This document shows, one piece after another, positions 7,816 through 15,074 of a DNA stretch of 18,487 nt; position 1 is the first letter of the stretch, and each line of letters opens with the position of its first letter. Origin of the DNA: CAYJAZ01 sp964370095 (lineage in GTDB: Bacteria > Desulfobacterota > Desulfovibrionia > Desulfovibrionales > Desulfovibrionaceae); NCBI GenBank assembly GCA_964370095.1, contig CAYJHJ010000040.1:1-18487 (forward strand), read 5' to 3'. Both the position numbers and the translations under genes were made by a program. The notes under the pieces are model-generated. The model was given only the letters and a program-made list of their open reading frames with translations. It did not search any database and was not told the DNA's origin.

Positions 7816-8373
7816 ATGGCTGACGATTTAGATCAAGATGCTCTTGCCGCAGAATGGGCAAACGCAATGGAAGATAGCGGAGCAACAGAAGCAAAAACCG
7901 ATGATGATGCTTTGGCTGACGAATGGGCTGCAGCTTTGGAAGAATCTTCATCTGATGATGAAGGTTTAGCTGATGAATGGGCCGCTGCTTTAGCTGAAAC
8001 TGAACTTGAAGAAGTGAATAACGAAAAGAAAGACAATTTCTATCAAAATGCCACTGAAGCAAATTTTGCCGATATGACAGAAGCTTCAAAAGCTCCTCGC
8101 TCTGAAGATCAAAGACATGAGCTTGACTTTATTTTAGATATTCCTCTTGATGTTTCTGCAGAGCTTGGCAGAACAAGACTTTTAATCAATGAATTGCTTC
8201 AATTAGGTCAGGGTTCTGTTATTGAATTGAATAAATTGGCAGGTGAACCTTTGGAAGTTTTTGTAAACGGAAAGTTGGTGGCTCGTGGTGAAGCTGTTGT
8301 TATCAATGAAAAATTCGGTATAAGACTCACTGATATTATAAGCCCTATTGAAAGAGTAAAGCAACTTTCTTAA
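7816..8373 (+). CDS. fliN: Flagellar motor switch protein FliN with triplicated N-terminal motif
   Basis: A component of the cytoplasmic C-ring that governs rotation direction and, with FliH, export. The C-terminal SpoA/FliN domain covers about 101-185 (HELDFILDIPLDV, ELGRTR, QGSVIELNKLAGEPLEVFVNG, GIRLTDIISPIERVKQL). The N-terminal 60 residues hold three copies of LAxEWAxAx at 10-18, 33-41 and 51-59 (tryptophans W14, W37, W55) separated by acidic/Ser linkers. E. coli FliN has a single comparable segment (DDLWAEAL) near its N-terminus. Total length (185) is longer than E. coli FliN (137), partly because of this. AGAGGA at 7803-7808 precedes the ATG. The gene closes the operon at a terminator; fliM, fliO and fliP do not follow. 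Confidence 0.95.
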   Translation: MADDLDQDALAAEWANAMEDSGATEAKTDDDALADEWAAALEESSSDDEGLADEWAAALAETELEEVNNEKKDNFYQNATEANFADMTEASKAPRSEDQRHELDFILDIPLDVSAELGRTRLLINELLQLGQGSVIELNKLAGEPLEVFVNGKLVARGEAVVINEKFGIRLTDIISPIERVKQLS

Positions 8374-8393
8374 TAGTTCTGAATTTTAAATCT

Positions 8394-8436
8394 AATAATC
8401 ATATTAAGAGCAAAATTTGTTCTTAATATGATTATT
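8394..8436. terminator. Bidirectional terminator between fliN and the M48 protease gene
   Basis: A 20-bp stem (8394-8413 with 8417-8436, a single G-U pair) lies between two converging genes. T-rich flanks on both strands (TTATTTAATTT to the right; TTATTAGATTT on the reverse) let it serve both. Confidence 0.8.
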
Positions 8437-8454
8437 TAATTTAAAAATATAATA

Positions 8455-9939
8455 TTATGTATCATTTACTACTGAAAAGTAAAAATCATAGTCTCTTTCA
8501 TATTTTTTTAGAATATCTTTCTCATTTTGGGTTTTTGTAAATGTCTTTGAAGTATTTGCATAATTTCTTGCTTTTTTAAAGTTACCTTTATATAGTTCAG
8601 AGTATGCTAAGTGAATATATGCTTTAAGCTGATCGCCTGTTTTGCCGTAAGTGTGTGCTATATGCTTATGCACTTGACTGTCAAAAGGGTATTTTTCTAA
8701 AATTATATCATATTCAAGCCTTGCAGAAGAAGTTCTGCCCAAATCTTCTAAAATTCTGCCCCTGTAAAAATGAGTCATCAAATCATTTGGTTGAGCTTTA
8801 TACGATTTTTCAATCAAATCATATGCATGTTCAATGCTTCCGTATTGATATTGAAAATAAGCTGCTTCCCTTAAAAAAAGCCAATTATTTGGGGCAAGCT
8901 TCAAAGCTTTGTCAAAAGAAGCTTTAGCATTGTTAACATCATGTTTTCTGGCATACAAAAGAGCTTTGGAGAAAATTATAAAAGGATCTTCTTGGTCTTT
9001 TTTAGCAAAATAAAGCAAAGCACTTTCAATATCAGAATATTTTGCACGAATAAAGTTTTGAACAGCCAAAAATCTTTTATTATTGTCTTGTACTTTTATT
9101 GCTTTTTGTGCTGTTATTCTTGCATCAATACCTGATATACGTGCGTTTAAGTCAGGATGCGTTGAAAGATAGGTGGGAATACTTCCTCCAAATCCAAATT
9201 GATTTTGCAATTTTCTAAAAGCTTCAGGATATGAATAAGGGTCATAACCTGCTTTTATATGGTATTCAAAACCAACATTATCAGCTTCTGTTTCATCTGA
9301 TCTGCTATAACTTAATAATGCAGTTTGAGCTATTGCCATTCCGCCTGCTAAAGCAGCTTGAGCAGAGGCTTCAGCCCCTTCAACAGTAGTGCCTACAATC
9401 GCTGCTGCAAGTGCTGCTGCAAATGAAGCAAGCATTGTAGCCGCTGATTTGCCTTGCCTTGATGCTATATGCCTTTGTGTAACGTGTGCAACCTCGTGTG
9501 AAACAACACTTGCAAGCTCTGATTCATTTTCCATTGCCAAAAACAAACCTGAATTAACAAACAGCAAGCCCCCAGGTGAGGCAAAAGCGTTTAATGATGT
9601 ATCCAACATAAGATTCACTTCATACACAAATGGTTGAGCAGGAGCGTTTTGTAAAATATTACCAACCATGTCTTGAAGATAGTCTTGCACAAAGGGGTCA
9701 TATACTAAAGGAGCCTTTGTTTTCATGATTGCATTATATTTTTCACCAAGTTGCTGCTCTTCATAAATTGTCATATCTTCAAAAATACTTGCATGGGCAA
9801 AAGATTGAAAAGGCAAACTAAAATGCGAACAATTTTCGTGATGATGATGAAATAAATGCCCCAGTGATTGAGGTGAAATCACAAAACAAAAAATCAATAA
9901 AGAGATAATAAATTTATATATTTTTTTATTTTTAATCAT
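8455..9939 (-). CDS. Periplasmic M48 zinc metalloprotease with TPR repeats (BepA-like)
   Basis: A 494-residue exported protease/chaperone of the BepA/YfgC type, which in E. coli acts in outer-membrane protein quality control. N-terminal KNKK and a hydrophobic core at about 8-22 form a signal peptide; a cleavage site after AHA (48-50) or earlier is possible. The M48 domain shows HEVAH at 148-152 (zinc H148, H152; catalytic E149), the third ligand E218 in SRSDETEAD, and the downstream STHP with H261. The C-terminal half (about 290-480) is made of TPR-like helices (ASFDKALKLAPNNWLFLREAA, SARLEYDIILEKYPFD). A His-rich stretch H28-H39 follows the hydrophobic core. It is convergent with fliN and divergent from the response regulator. 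The exact cleavage site is unknown. Confidence 0.9.
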   Translation of the reverse strand: MIKNKKIYKFIISLLIFCFVISPQSLGHLFHHHHENCSHFSLPFQSFAHASIFEDMTIYEEQQLGEKYNAIMKTKAPLVYDPFVQDYLQDMVGNILQNAPAQPFVYEVNLMLDTSLNAFASPGGLLFVNSGLFLAMENESELASVVSHEVAHVTQRHIASRQGKSAATMLASFAAALAAAIVGTTVEGAEASAQAALAGGMAIAQTALLSYSRSDETEADNVGFEYHIKAGYDPYSYPEAFRKLQNQFGFGGSIPTYLSTHPDLNARISGIDARITAQKAIKVQDNNKRFLAVQNFIRAKYSDIESALLYFAKKDQEDPFIIFSKALLYARKHDVNNAKASFDKALKLAPNNWLFLREAAYFQYQYGSIEHAYDLIEKSYKAQPNDLMTHFYRGRILEDLGRTSSARLEYDIILEKYPFDSQVHKHIAHTYGKTGDQLKAYIHLAYSELYKGNFKKARNYANTSKTFTKTQNEKDILKKYERDYDFYFSVVNDT

Positions 9940-9965
9940 TATTTTTTCTCAAATACTTTTTTTTA

Positions 9966-9993
9966 ATAATAGTCTATCTATGCTTTTTGTCAA
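9966..9993 (-). promoter_or_regulatory. Candidate sigma-70 promoter for the M48 protease gene
   Basis: On the reverse strand, TTGACA (9988-9993) and TATTAT (9966-9971) are separated by 16 bases, with the ATG about 27 bases further on. The consensus match is good, but AT-rich DNA makes -10 matches easy. Confidence 0.55.
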
Positions 9994-9999
9994 TGAAAT

Positions 10000-10028
10000 T
10001 TCACGTTTAAATTTTTGTATTTTATACT
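10000..10028 (+). promoter_or_regulatory. Candidate sigma-70 promoter for the response regulator
   Basis: TTCACG (10000-10005) and TATACT (10023-10028), with a 17-base spacer, sit about 60 bases before the ATG. The -10 is strong, the -35 weak. Back to back with the protease promoter. Confidence 0.42.
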
Positions 10029-10088
10029 CTTTAACTAGACAAGGATTTTTTAATAAAGTAAACTCGTAAAAAAATAAAAGTAATAATT

Positions 10089-10811
10089 ATGAATAATGAC
10101 ATTAATATATTAATAGTTGAAGACGAAAACGATATACGTGAACTTCTTAAATTTAACCTTGAAAATGAAGGCTATACTGTATTTCAAGCAATTCATGGTG
10201 AGCTTGCACTTAGTATTGTGCAAAACAAAAAGGTTGACTTGATTTTATTAGATCTAATGATGCCTGTTATGGATGGTTTAAGCTTTTGCAAAGAAATGAG
10301 AAAGAATGGAAATGAAACACCTATTATTATGCTCACTGCAAGAGGTGATGACATGGATAAGATATTAGGGCTTGAATACGGTGCGGATGATTATGTTGTG
10401 AAGCCCTTTAATATCAGAGAGCTTATTCTTCGCATAAAAGCACTTCTAAAAAGGCAAGCTTCAGAAAAGCAAACTAATAATAATCATTCAAAAGCTAAAG
10501 CATATTCAAATAATACAGAAGAAACTATTCTGATAGGCCCAATCACAATGGATTTAAAAGCCCATTCAATACATGTTAATTCAGAAAGCATTGAAACAAC
10601 AGCAACTGAATTTCGTCTCTTAGAAGATCTTATAAAGCATGCAGGTCATGTCAGAACTCGTGAACAACTTCTCAACAGCGTATGGGGCTATGAATTTGAA
10701 GGCTATGGCAGAACAGTTGATACGCATATACGCAGATTAAGGGTAAAACTTAAAGAATTTGCTGATTTGATTGATACTGTTCGTGGAATTGGCTATAGAT
10801 TTAAAGTATAA
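10089..10811 (+). CDS. OmpR/PhoB-family response regulator
   Basis: A 240-residue two-component transcription factor. The receiver domain (about 5-120) has the acidic pair E11/D12, the phosphoacceptor D55 (LILLDLMMPVMDG), T83 (MLTARGDD) and K105 (VVKPF), all intact. A flexible Asn/Lys/Ser-rich linker covers about 122-148. The winged-helix DNA-binding domain (about 150-240) contains TATEFRLLEDLI and the recognition region GRTVDTHIRRLRVKL, ending in TVRGIGYRFKV as in PhoB-type regulators. No histidine kinase is adjacent; the gene faces the Crp-family gene with an 18-base gap. It could be PhoB, but nothing in the context (no pst or phoR) confirms that. Confidence 0.93.
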   Translation: MNNDINILIVEDENDIRELLKFNLENEGYTVFQAIHGELALSIVQNKKVDLILLDLMMPVMDGLSFCKEMRKNGNETPIIMLTARGDDMDKILGLEYGADDYVVKPFNIRELILRIKALLKRQASEKQTNNNHSKAKAYSNNTEETILIGPITMDLKAHSIHVNSESIETTATEFRLLEDLIKHAGHVRTREQLLNSVWGYEFEGYGRTVDTHIRRLRVKLKEFADLIDTVRGIGYRFKV

Positions 10812-10829
10812 GCTTTCCTTAATATCTAA

Positions 10830-11498
10830 TTATAGGCTTTCAAGAAGTTGTAAGTCAATAATATATATTATTTTTCCTTTCACTTCAATAGCTTTGTTTT
10901 CTTGAAGTTTGCTTATTGCCCTTGATACGCTTTCGCGTGAAACCCCCAAAATACCGCCAAGCACTTCTTGTGAAAAACCTAAATCCAAAACAAGACTCCC
11001 CTCTTCCATTCTTGATCTATGCGTTAGATAAGCTGCAAGCCTTTGAATAATGCTTTTCTCGTTTCTGGCTTCAAGTTTACGCATAAACATTCTAAGCCTA
11101 ATGCTGATATTTGTAAGTAAAGTTAAAGCCCATTTAGGGTTTTCAAGCACACTTTTTTCTAATTGTTCGCAAGAAAAATAAATAATGCTTGAATTTTTTA
11201 AAGTATATGCTGATGCAGGTGAAGGTGCAGCTTGAAAGGCACTTGATTCGCCAAACATTCCTCCTTCACGCACAAGATGAATCACAATTTCTTTGCCTTC
11301 AATCGTGTTATGGCAAATCTTTACAAGCCCTTTTTCTAAAATATAAAGCCCTGAACCACTTTCACCCTCTTTAAAAATATAACTATTTTTATCAACCTTA
11401 ATTGTTTGCGAATAGGATAAAACTTTTTCAAGCTCTTCACTTTCAAGAGTAGAAAATAGACCGTGTTTTTTAAGATTTTCAATTTTATAGTTTTTCAT
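10830..11498 (-). CDS. Crp/Fnr-family transcription regulator
   Basis: A 222-residue regulator. The N-terminal cyclic-nucleotide-binding-like beta roll (about 14-125) contains IFKEGESGSGLYILEKG and GGMFGESSAF. A long dimerisation helix follows (about 126-148), then a HTH_Crp domain (about 150-222) with recognition helix SRESVSRAISKL at 187-198. Only two cysteines (C63, C110) are present, so it is not an FNR-type iron-sulfur sensor. The phosphate-binding cassette reads SPAS at 93-96 where E. coli CRP has the Arg-Ser pair that holds cAMP, so the ligand may differ or be absent. The gene is transcribed divergently from phosphofructokinase with a 193-bp shared region. Family certain, effector and targets unknown. 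Confidence 0.93.
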   Translation of the reverse strand: MKNYKIENLKKHGLFSTLESEELEKVLSYSQTIKVDKNSYIFKEGESGSGLYILEKGLVKICHNTIEGKEIVIHLVREGGMFGESSAFQAAPSPASAYTLKNSSIIYFSCEQLEKSVLENPKWALTLLTNISIRLRMFMRKLEARNEKSIIQRLAAYLTHRSRMEEGSLVLDLGFSQEVLGGILGVSRESVSRAISKLQENKAIEVKGKIIYIIDLQLLESL

Positions 11499-11531
11499 AG
11501 TATATATAGATAATTTTTTATGAAGTTTTAT

Positions 11532-11562
11532 ATAGTATGCTGTTTTTCTGTTAAATCGTCAA
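11532..11562 (-). promoter_or_regulatory. Candidate promoter for the Crp-family gene
   Basis: The reverse strand carries TTGACG (11557-11562), with TACTAT (11532-11537, 19-base spacer) or CATACT (11534-11539, 17-base spacer) as -10. It lies within 35-65 bases of the start codon. Confidence 0.42.
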
Positions 11563-11602
11563 GTTTTTTCAAGAGCATATTTATTTTTATAAAGCTACGT
11601 AT

Positions 11603-11631
11603 TTGACATATATTGAAAAATAAAATATAGT
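11603..11631 (+). promoter_or_regulatory. Sigma-70 promoter for phosphofructokinase
   Basis: A consensus TTGACA (11603-11608), exactly 17 bases, then TATAGT (11626-11631). Transcription would start near 11638, about 54 bases before the ATG. Best-looking promoter in the window. It shares the intergenic region with the Crp-family gene, which might regulate it. Confidence 0.7.
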
Positions 11632-11691
11632 TATTAAATGATAAAGTATGATTATAAATTGGCTTATCAAAAATGATGAATGAGGTAAAGT

Positions 11692-13002
11692 ATGAAAGAA
11701 AATATAACCTTCAATACTGAAATAACAAGACTTGGAGCATGCAAAATTCCTAGCAATTTCCCTGGTCCCTTTACTTCTGAAGACAAAATCACACTTCCAT
11801 TAACATCTGATATCATTGGGAAAAATGCAAAAGAAACCACTTATCTGGATTTTGAACTTGCAGGCCCCAGAGAGTATGTATACTTTGATCCAAATAAAAC
11901 AAAATGTGCAATAGTAACCTGCGGTGGGCTTTGCCCAGGCATTAATGATGTGATACGTTCTATCGTAATGTCATGCCATCATACTTATAATGTTGCTTCT
12001 GTTCTTGGCATACGTTATGGGCTTGAAGGCTTTATTCCTAAATATAAACATCAAGTTATAGAGCTTACCCCCACTTCAGTAACAGATATACATAATTTCG
12101 GCGGCACTATTTTAGGCACATCAAGAGGCCCCCAAAACCCTGAAGAAATTGTTGATACTCTTGAAAGAATGAATATCAATATTCTTTTTGTAATCGGTGG
12201 TGATGGCTCTATGAAGGCTGCAAAAAAAATCACTGAGGAAGTTGAAAGCAGAAATCATAAAATGGTTGTTATAGGAATTCCAAAAACCATTGATAATGAT
12301 ATTAATTTTGTAACACAATCCTTTGGTTTTGAAACTGCTGTTGATGCCGCCACACATGCACTTGAATGTGCACACACTGAAGCAACTTGTGCTAAAAACG
12401 GCATAGGATTAGTAAAACTTATGGGCAGAGAATCAGGATTTATTGCAGCACAAGCAACTTTATCCTATTCAGTAGTAAACTTTCTTCTTATACCTGAAGC
12501 CCCATTTAAACTTCATGGAAAAAACGGCTTATTATCAGAATTGGAAAATCGCCTTGAAAAAAGAGGCCATGCAGTAATTGTTGCTGCAGAAGGTGCCGGT
12601 CAACACCTTTTAGAAGGCACAGGCCAAGTTGACCCTTCAGGCAATCTTTTATTAGGTGATATTGGAACTTATTTATCTAATGAAATAAAGAAATATTTGA
12701 AAAATAAAAACATTTCACATACTTTAAAATTAATTGATCCGAGCTATATCGTTCGTTCAGTACCGGCAAACTCAGGTGATAGGGTTTATTGCGGATTTTT
12801 AGGAAGATATGCTGTAGATGCAGCAATGGCAGGTAAAACTTCTGTTGTAATTGCAAAACTGATGGACAAGTTTGTGCATATTCCTCTTGATATTGTAACA
12901 ATGGGAAGAAGAACACTTGATATTTCATCACCCTATTGGAAAAATGTATTAAGAGCAACCGGCCAAAGTGATTTAGGCTGCGAAGAAGAATGTAACATTT
13001 AA
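11692..13002 (+). CDS. 6-phosphofructokinase, group with mixed ATP/PPi signature
   Basis: Phosphorylates fructose 6-phosphate to fructose 1,6-bisphosphate in glycolysis. The 436 residues carry an N-terminal extension of about 75 residues before the fold (CAIVTCGGLCPGIND). GGDGS at 169-173 and PKTIDND at 197-203 (catalytic D201) define the active site, with substrate motifs MGRESGFIA and EGAGQHL following. Classical ATP enzymes have Gly at both specificity positions (GGDG, PGTIDND) and PPi enzymes have Asp and Lys. This protein has Gly172 with Lys198, the combination known from the ATP-using trypanosomal enzyme and its bacterial relatives. ATP is therefore the better guess, but annotation pipelines may call such proteins pyrophosphate-dependent. 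A strong promoter lies upstream, and glmM follows after 73 bases. Confidence 0.93.
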   Translation: MKENITFNTEITRLGACKIPSNFPGPFTSEDKITLPLTSDIIGKNAKETTYLDFELAGPREYVYFDPNKTKCAIVTCGGLCPGINDVIRSIVMSCHHTYNVASVLGIRYGLEGFIPKYKHQVIELTPTSVTDIHNFGGTILGTSRGPQNPEEIVDTLERMNINILFVIGGDGSMKAAKKITEEVESRNHKMVVIGIPKTIDNDINFVTQSFGFETAVDAATHALECAHTEATCAKNGIGLVKLMGRESGFIAAQATLSYSVVNFLLIPEAPFKLHGKNGLLSELENRLEKRGHAVIVAAEGAGQHLLEGTGQVDPSGNLLLGDIGTYLSNEIKKYLKNKNISHTLKLIDPSYIVRSVPANSGDRVYCGFLGRYAVDAAMAGKTSVVIAKLMDKFVHIPLDIVTMGRRTLDISSPYWKNVLRATGQSDLGCEEECNI

Positions 13003-13075
13003 TCAAAGCTATTGATATAAATTATTAAATCAAATAAAAAATTAAAGCAACACATCAACTATAAGGCAAAGAATA

Positions 13076-14422
13076 ATGAGACTATTTGGAACTGACGGAA
13101 TGAGGGGCACAGTCAACACCTTTCCAATGACTGCTGACACGGCATTAAAACTTGGTTTGGCTGCAGGCACGCTTTTTCGCTCACAAGACAGTAGGCATAA
13201 AGTAATTATCGGAAAAGACACACGATTGTCCGGTTATCTATTTGAATCCGCTTTAACAGCAGGACTTTGCGCCTCAGGTATGCATGTTTATCAAGTTGGG
13301 CCATTGCCTACGCCTGCCCTAGCCTTTCTAACTAGAAATATGCGTGCTGATTTTGGCATAGTTATTTCTGCCTCACATAATCAATTTTGTGATAATGGAA
13401 TAAAATTCTTTGACAAAAATGGCTATAAGCTTTCTGATGAAATTGAAGATAGAATGTCTGAACTTGTTCTAAATTCTAATAACTCATGGGATTATCCAGA
13501 AGCAGATAAACTTGGAAGAGCCTATAAAATTGTTGACGCTCCCGGCAGGTATATAGTTTATTTGAAAAATTCTTTTCCACAACATTTAACTCTTTCAGGA
13601 TTAAGAATTGCCATTGATTGTGCTCATGGGGCGAATTATAAAGTTGCTCCGCTTGCCTTGGAAGAACTTGGTGCAGAAGTTTTTAAATTTGGCACAGAAC
13701 CAAATGGAACCAACATTAATAAAAATTGCGGCTCACTTTATCCACAAGCAATTCAAGAAAAAGTTTTGGAATTAAGGGCTGATATTGGAATTGCCCTTGA
13801 CGGAGATGCTGATAGAGTCATTCTTATTGATGAAAAAGGTACCATATTAGACGGTGATCAAATTATGGCAATTTGTGCCAATGATCTAATAAAGAAAAAT
13901 GAACTTAATAATAATATTTTAGTTTCAACCATTATGTCAAATATGGCACTTGAAGTTTTTATGAATGAAAAAAAAGGAAAGCTTATCAGAACAAATGTTG
14001 GTGACAGATATGTTGTTCAAGCTATGCGTGAACATAATGCAACTTTTGGCGGCGAACAATCGGGGCATCTTGTCTTCCATAAACATTCAACAACTGGCGA
14101 TGGGCTTTTAGCAGCTTTGCAAATTCTTCGAATAATGAAAGAGCAAGAGCAACCACTTTCTGAACTTGCCAATCTTTTAACTCTTTATCCACAAATTCTC
14201 GTAAATGTGAAAGTAAATAAAAAAATTGACTTTGAAAAATGCTCCTCAGTACAATCTTCACTAAAAAATGCAGAAGAAAAATTAAAAAATAAAGGACGTG
14301 TTGTTTTAAGATATTCAGGAACGGAAAACCTTGCTCGCGTTATGCTTGAAGGGGAAAATAGTCAACTAATCAAAACACTTGCGAATGATATTGCTGAAGC
14401 TGTAGAAAAAGATACAAAGTAA
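13076..14422 (+). CDS. glmM: Phosphoglucosamine mutase
   Basis: Interconverts glucosamine 6-phosphate and glucosamine 1-phosphate, feeding UDP-GlcNAc for peptidoglycan and lipopolysaccharide. The 448-residue length is typical. It shows the N-terminal RLFGTDGMRG, the phosphoserine loop ISASHN with S100, the Mg-binding DGDADR (D242, D244, D246), the sugar-binding GGEQSGHL, and the phosphate-binding RYSGTEN at 412-418. The residue after SASHN is Gln103, where most family members have Pro. RBS AAGG at 13063-13066. The gap of 73 bases after phosphofructokinase has no terminator, so cotranscription is likely. Glucosamine specificity rather than glucose/mannose rests on the overall GlmM-like N-terminus and GEQSGH motif. 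Confidence 0.96.
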   Translation: MRLFGTDGMRGTVNTFPMTADTALKLGLAAGTLFRSQDSRHKVIIGKDTRLSGYLFESALTAGLCASGMHVYQVGPLPTPALAFLTRNMRADFGIVISASHNQFCDNGIKFFDKNGYKLSDEIEDRMSELVLNSNNSWDYPEADKLGRAYKIVDAPGRYIVYLKNSFPQHLTLSGLRIAIDCAHGANYKVAPLALEELGAEVFKFGTEPNGTNINKNCGSLYPQAIQEKVLELRADIGIALDGDADRVILIDEKGTILDGDQIMAICANDLIKKNELNNNILVSTIMSNMALEVFMNEKKGKLIRTNVGDRYVVQAMREHNATFGGEQSGHLVFHKHSTTGDGLLAALQILRIMKEQEQPLSELANLLTLYPQILVNVKVNKKIDFEKCSSVQSSLKNAEEKLKNKGRVVLRYSGTENLARVMLEGENSQLIKTLANDIAEAVEKDTK

Positions 14423-14558
14423 AAAGCAGCCACTTTCTTTACATTTCAAACCTTTATTGCAAAATAAATATTCTAAAAGCATTTTTAAAAGCTTGCAAAA
14501 TATTATTTTTTTTGGTATCAGATAATTATAAACTATAAAAATATGAATGGAGTGAGTC

Positions 14559-14837
14559 ATGAATAAAAGCGAACTTATTAAAGCACTAGCAGAGCAATCA
14601 AACATTCCAAGCGAAGAAGCAACAGTAGTTGTGAATACTTTTGTTGACTTGATGAAAGATGCCATGAATGAAGGCGATAGAGTTGAAATTCGCGGTTTTG
14701 GCAGCTTCAAAGTAAAAAAATATGAAGGTTATTCTGGCAGAAACCCCAGAACAGGTGCAAAAGTTACTGTAAAATCAAAACGCCTTCCATTTTTCCGCCC
14801 AGGTAAAGAATTAAAAGATTATATCAACACAAAATAG
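14559..14837 (+). CDS. HU/IHF-family DNA-binding protein
   Basis: A 92-residue nucleoid protein that binds and bends DNA as a dimer. N-terminal helices (MNKSELIKALAEQ) lead to the conserved VEIRGFGSFKV at about 43-53. The DNA-clasping arm has GRNPRTGAKV, with the intercalating Pro, and FFRPGKELKD closes the protein. EIRGFGSF recalls IHF-beta, but HU and IHF cannot be separated securely from one sequence, so no symbol is given. GGAG at 14549-14552 precedes the ATG. The 136-bp gap to glmM and the possible hairpin downstream suggest its own transcript, though I could not find a clean promoter. Confidence 0.93.
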   Translation: MNKSELIKALAEQSNIPSEEATVVVNTFVDLMKDAMNEGDRVEIRGFGSFKVKKYEGYSGRNPRTGAKVTVKSKRLPFFRPGKELKDYINTK

Positions 14838-14899
14838 TTTTACTTTTACTTTCTAAACATATTCTTTCAATAAGAAGATTTAGCTTTTCTTTGCGATAT

Positions 14900-14926
14900 G
14901 AAGGCTTAATTTTATAAGTCTTTGTC
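14900..14926 (+). terminator. Candidate terminator after the HU-like gene
   Basis: AAGGCTTA (14901-14908) pairs with TAAGTCTT (14915-14922) with one G-U, loop of six, followed by a T-rich but interrupted tail. It lies 63 bases after the stop codon. Confidence 0.42.
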
Positions 14927-14960
14927 TTTATCTATTGTTTTTAATCCTTTTTAATCATTT

Positions 14961-15025
14961 GATATATTTATTATTTAAGTTTTTTAAATTATGCTAAATA
15001 TTTTGATATATTTATTTAAAAAACT
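14961..15025. repeat. Interleaved direct and inverted repeats upstream of dapA
   Basis: A 12-bp direct repeat GATATATTTATT (14961-14972 and 15005-15016) is interleaved with a 12-bp perfect inverted repeat, AGTTTTTTAAAT (14978-14989) and ATTTAAAAAACT (15014-15025). It lies 50-115 bases before dapA. It could be a regulator site or hairpin leader; chance is not excluded in such AT-rich DNA. Confidence 0.4.
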
Positions 15026-15074
15026 AATAATAAATCAAAAAATATCCTAAAACCTAATAAAGAAGGTAATTCCT

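Noticed and set aside
10812..10829. Terminator between the converging response regulator and Crp-family genes
   Set aside because: Only 18 bases separate the stops and no stem longer than four pairs could be found.
13738..14193. Two perfect TTATCCACA matches (13738-13746, 14185-14193) that resemble DnaA boxes
   Set aside because: Both lie inside glmM and arise from codons for Leu-Tyr-Pro-Gln. They are over 400 bases apart with no AT-rich unwinding element or origin genes nearby, so an origin is not supported.
14423..14558. Possible promoter for the HU-like gene (TTGCAA near 14493, GATAAT near 14521)
   Set aside because: Spacing of 22 bases is too long and other pairings leave almost no leader; a repeated TTGCAAAATA in the gap looks like chance in AT-rich DNA.
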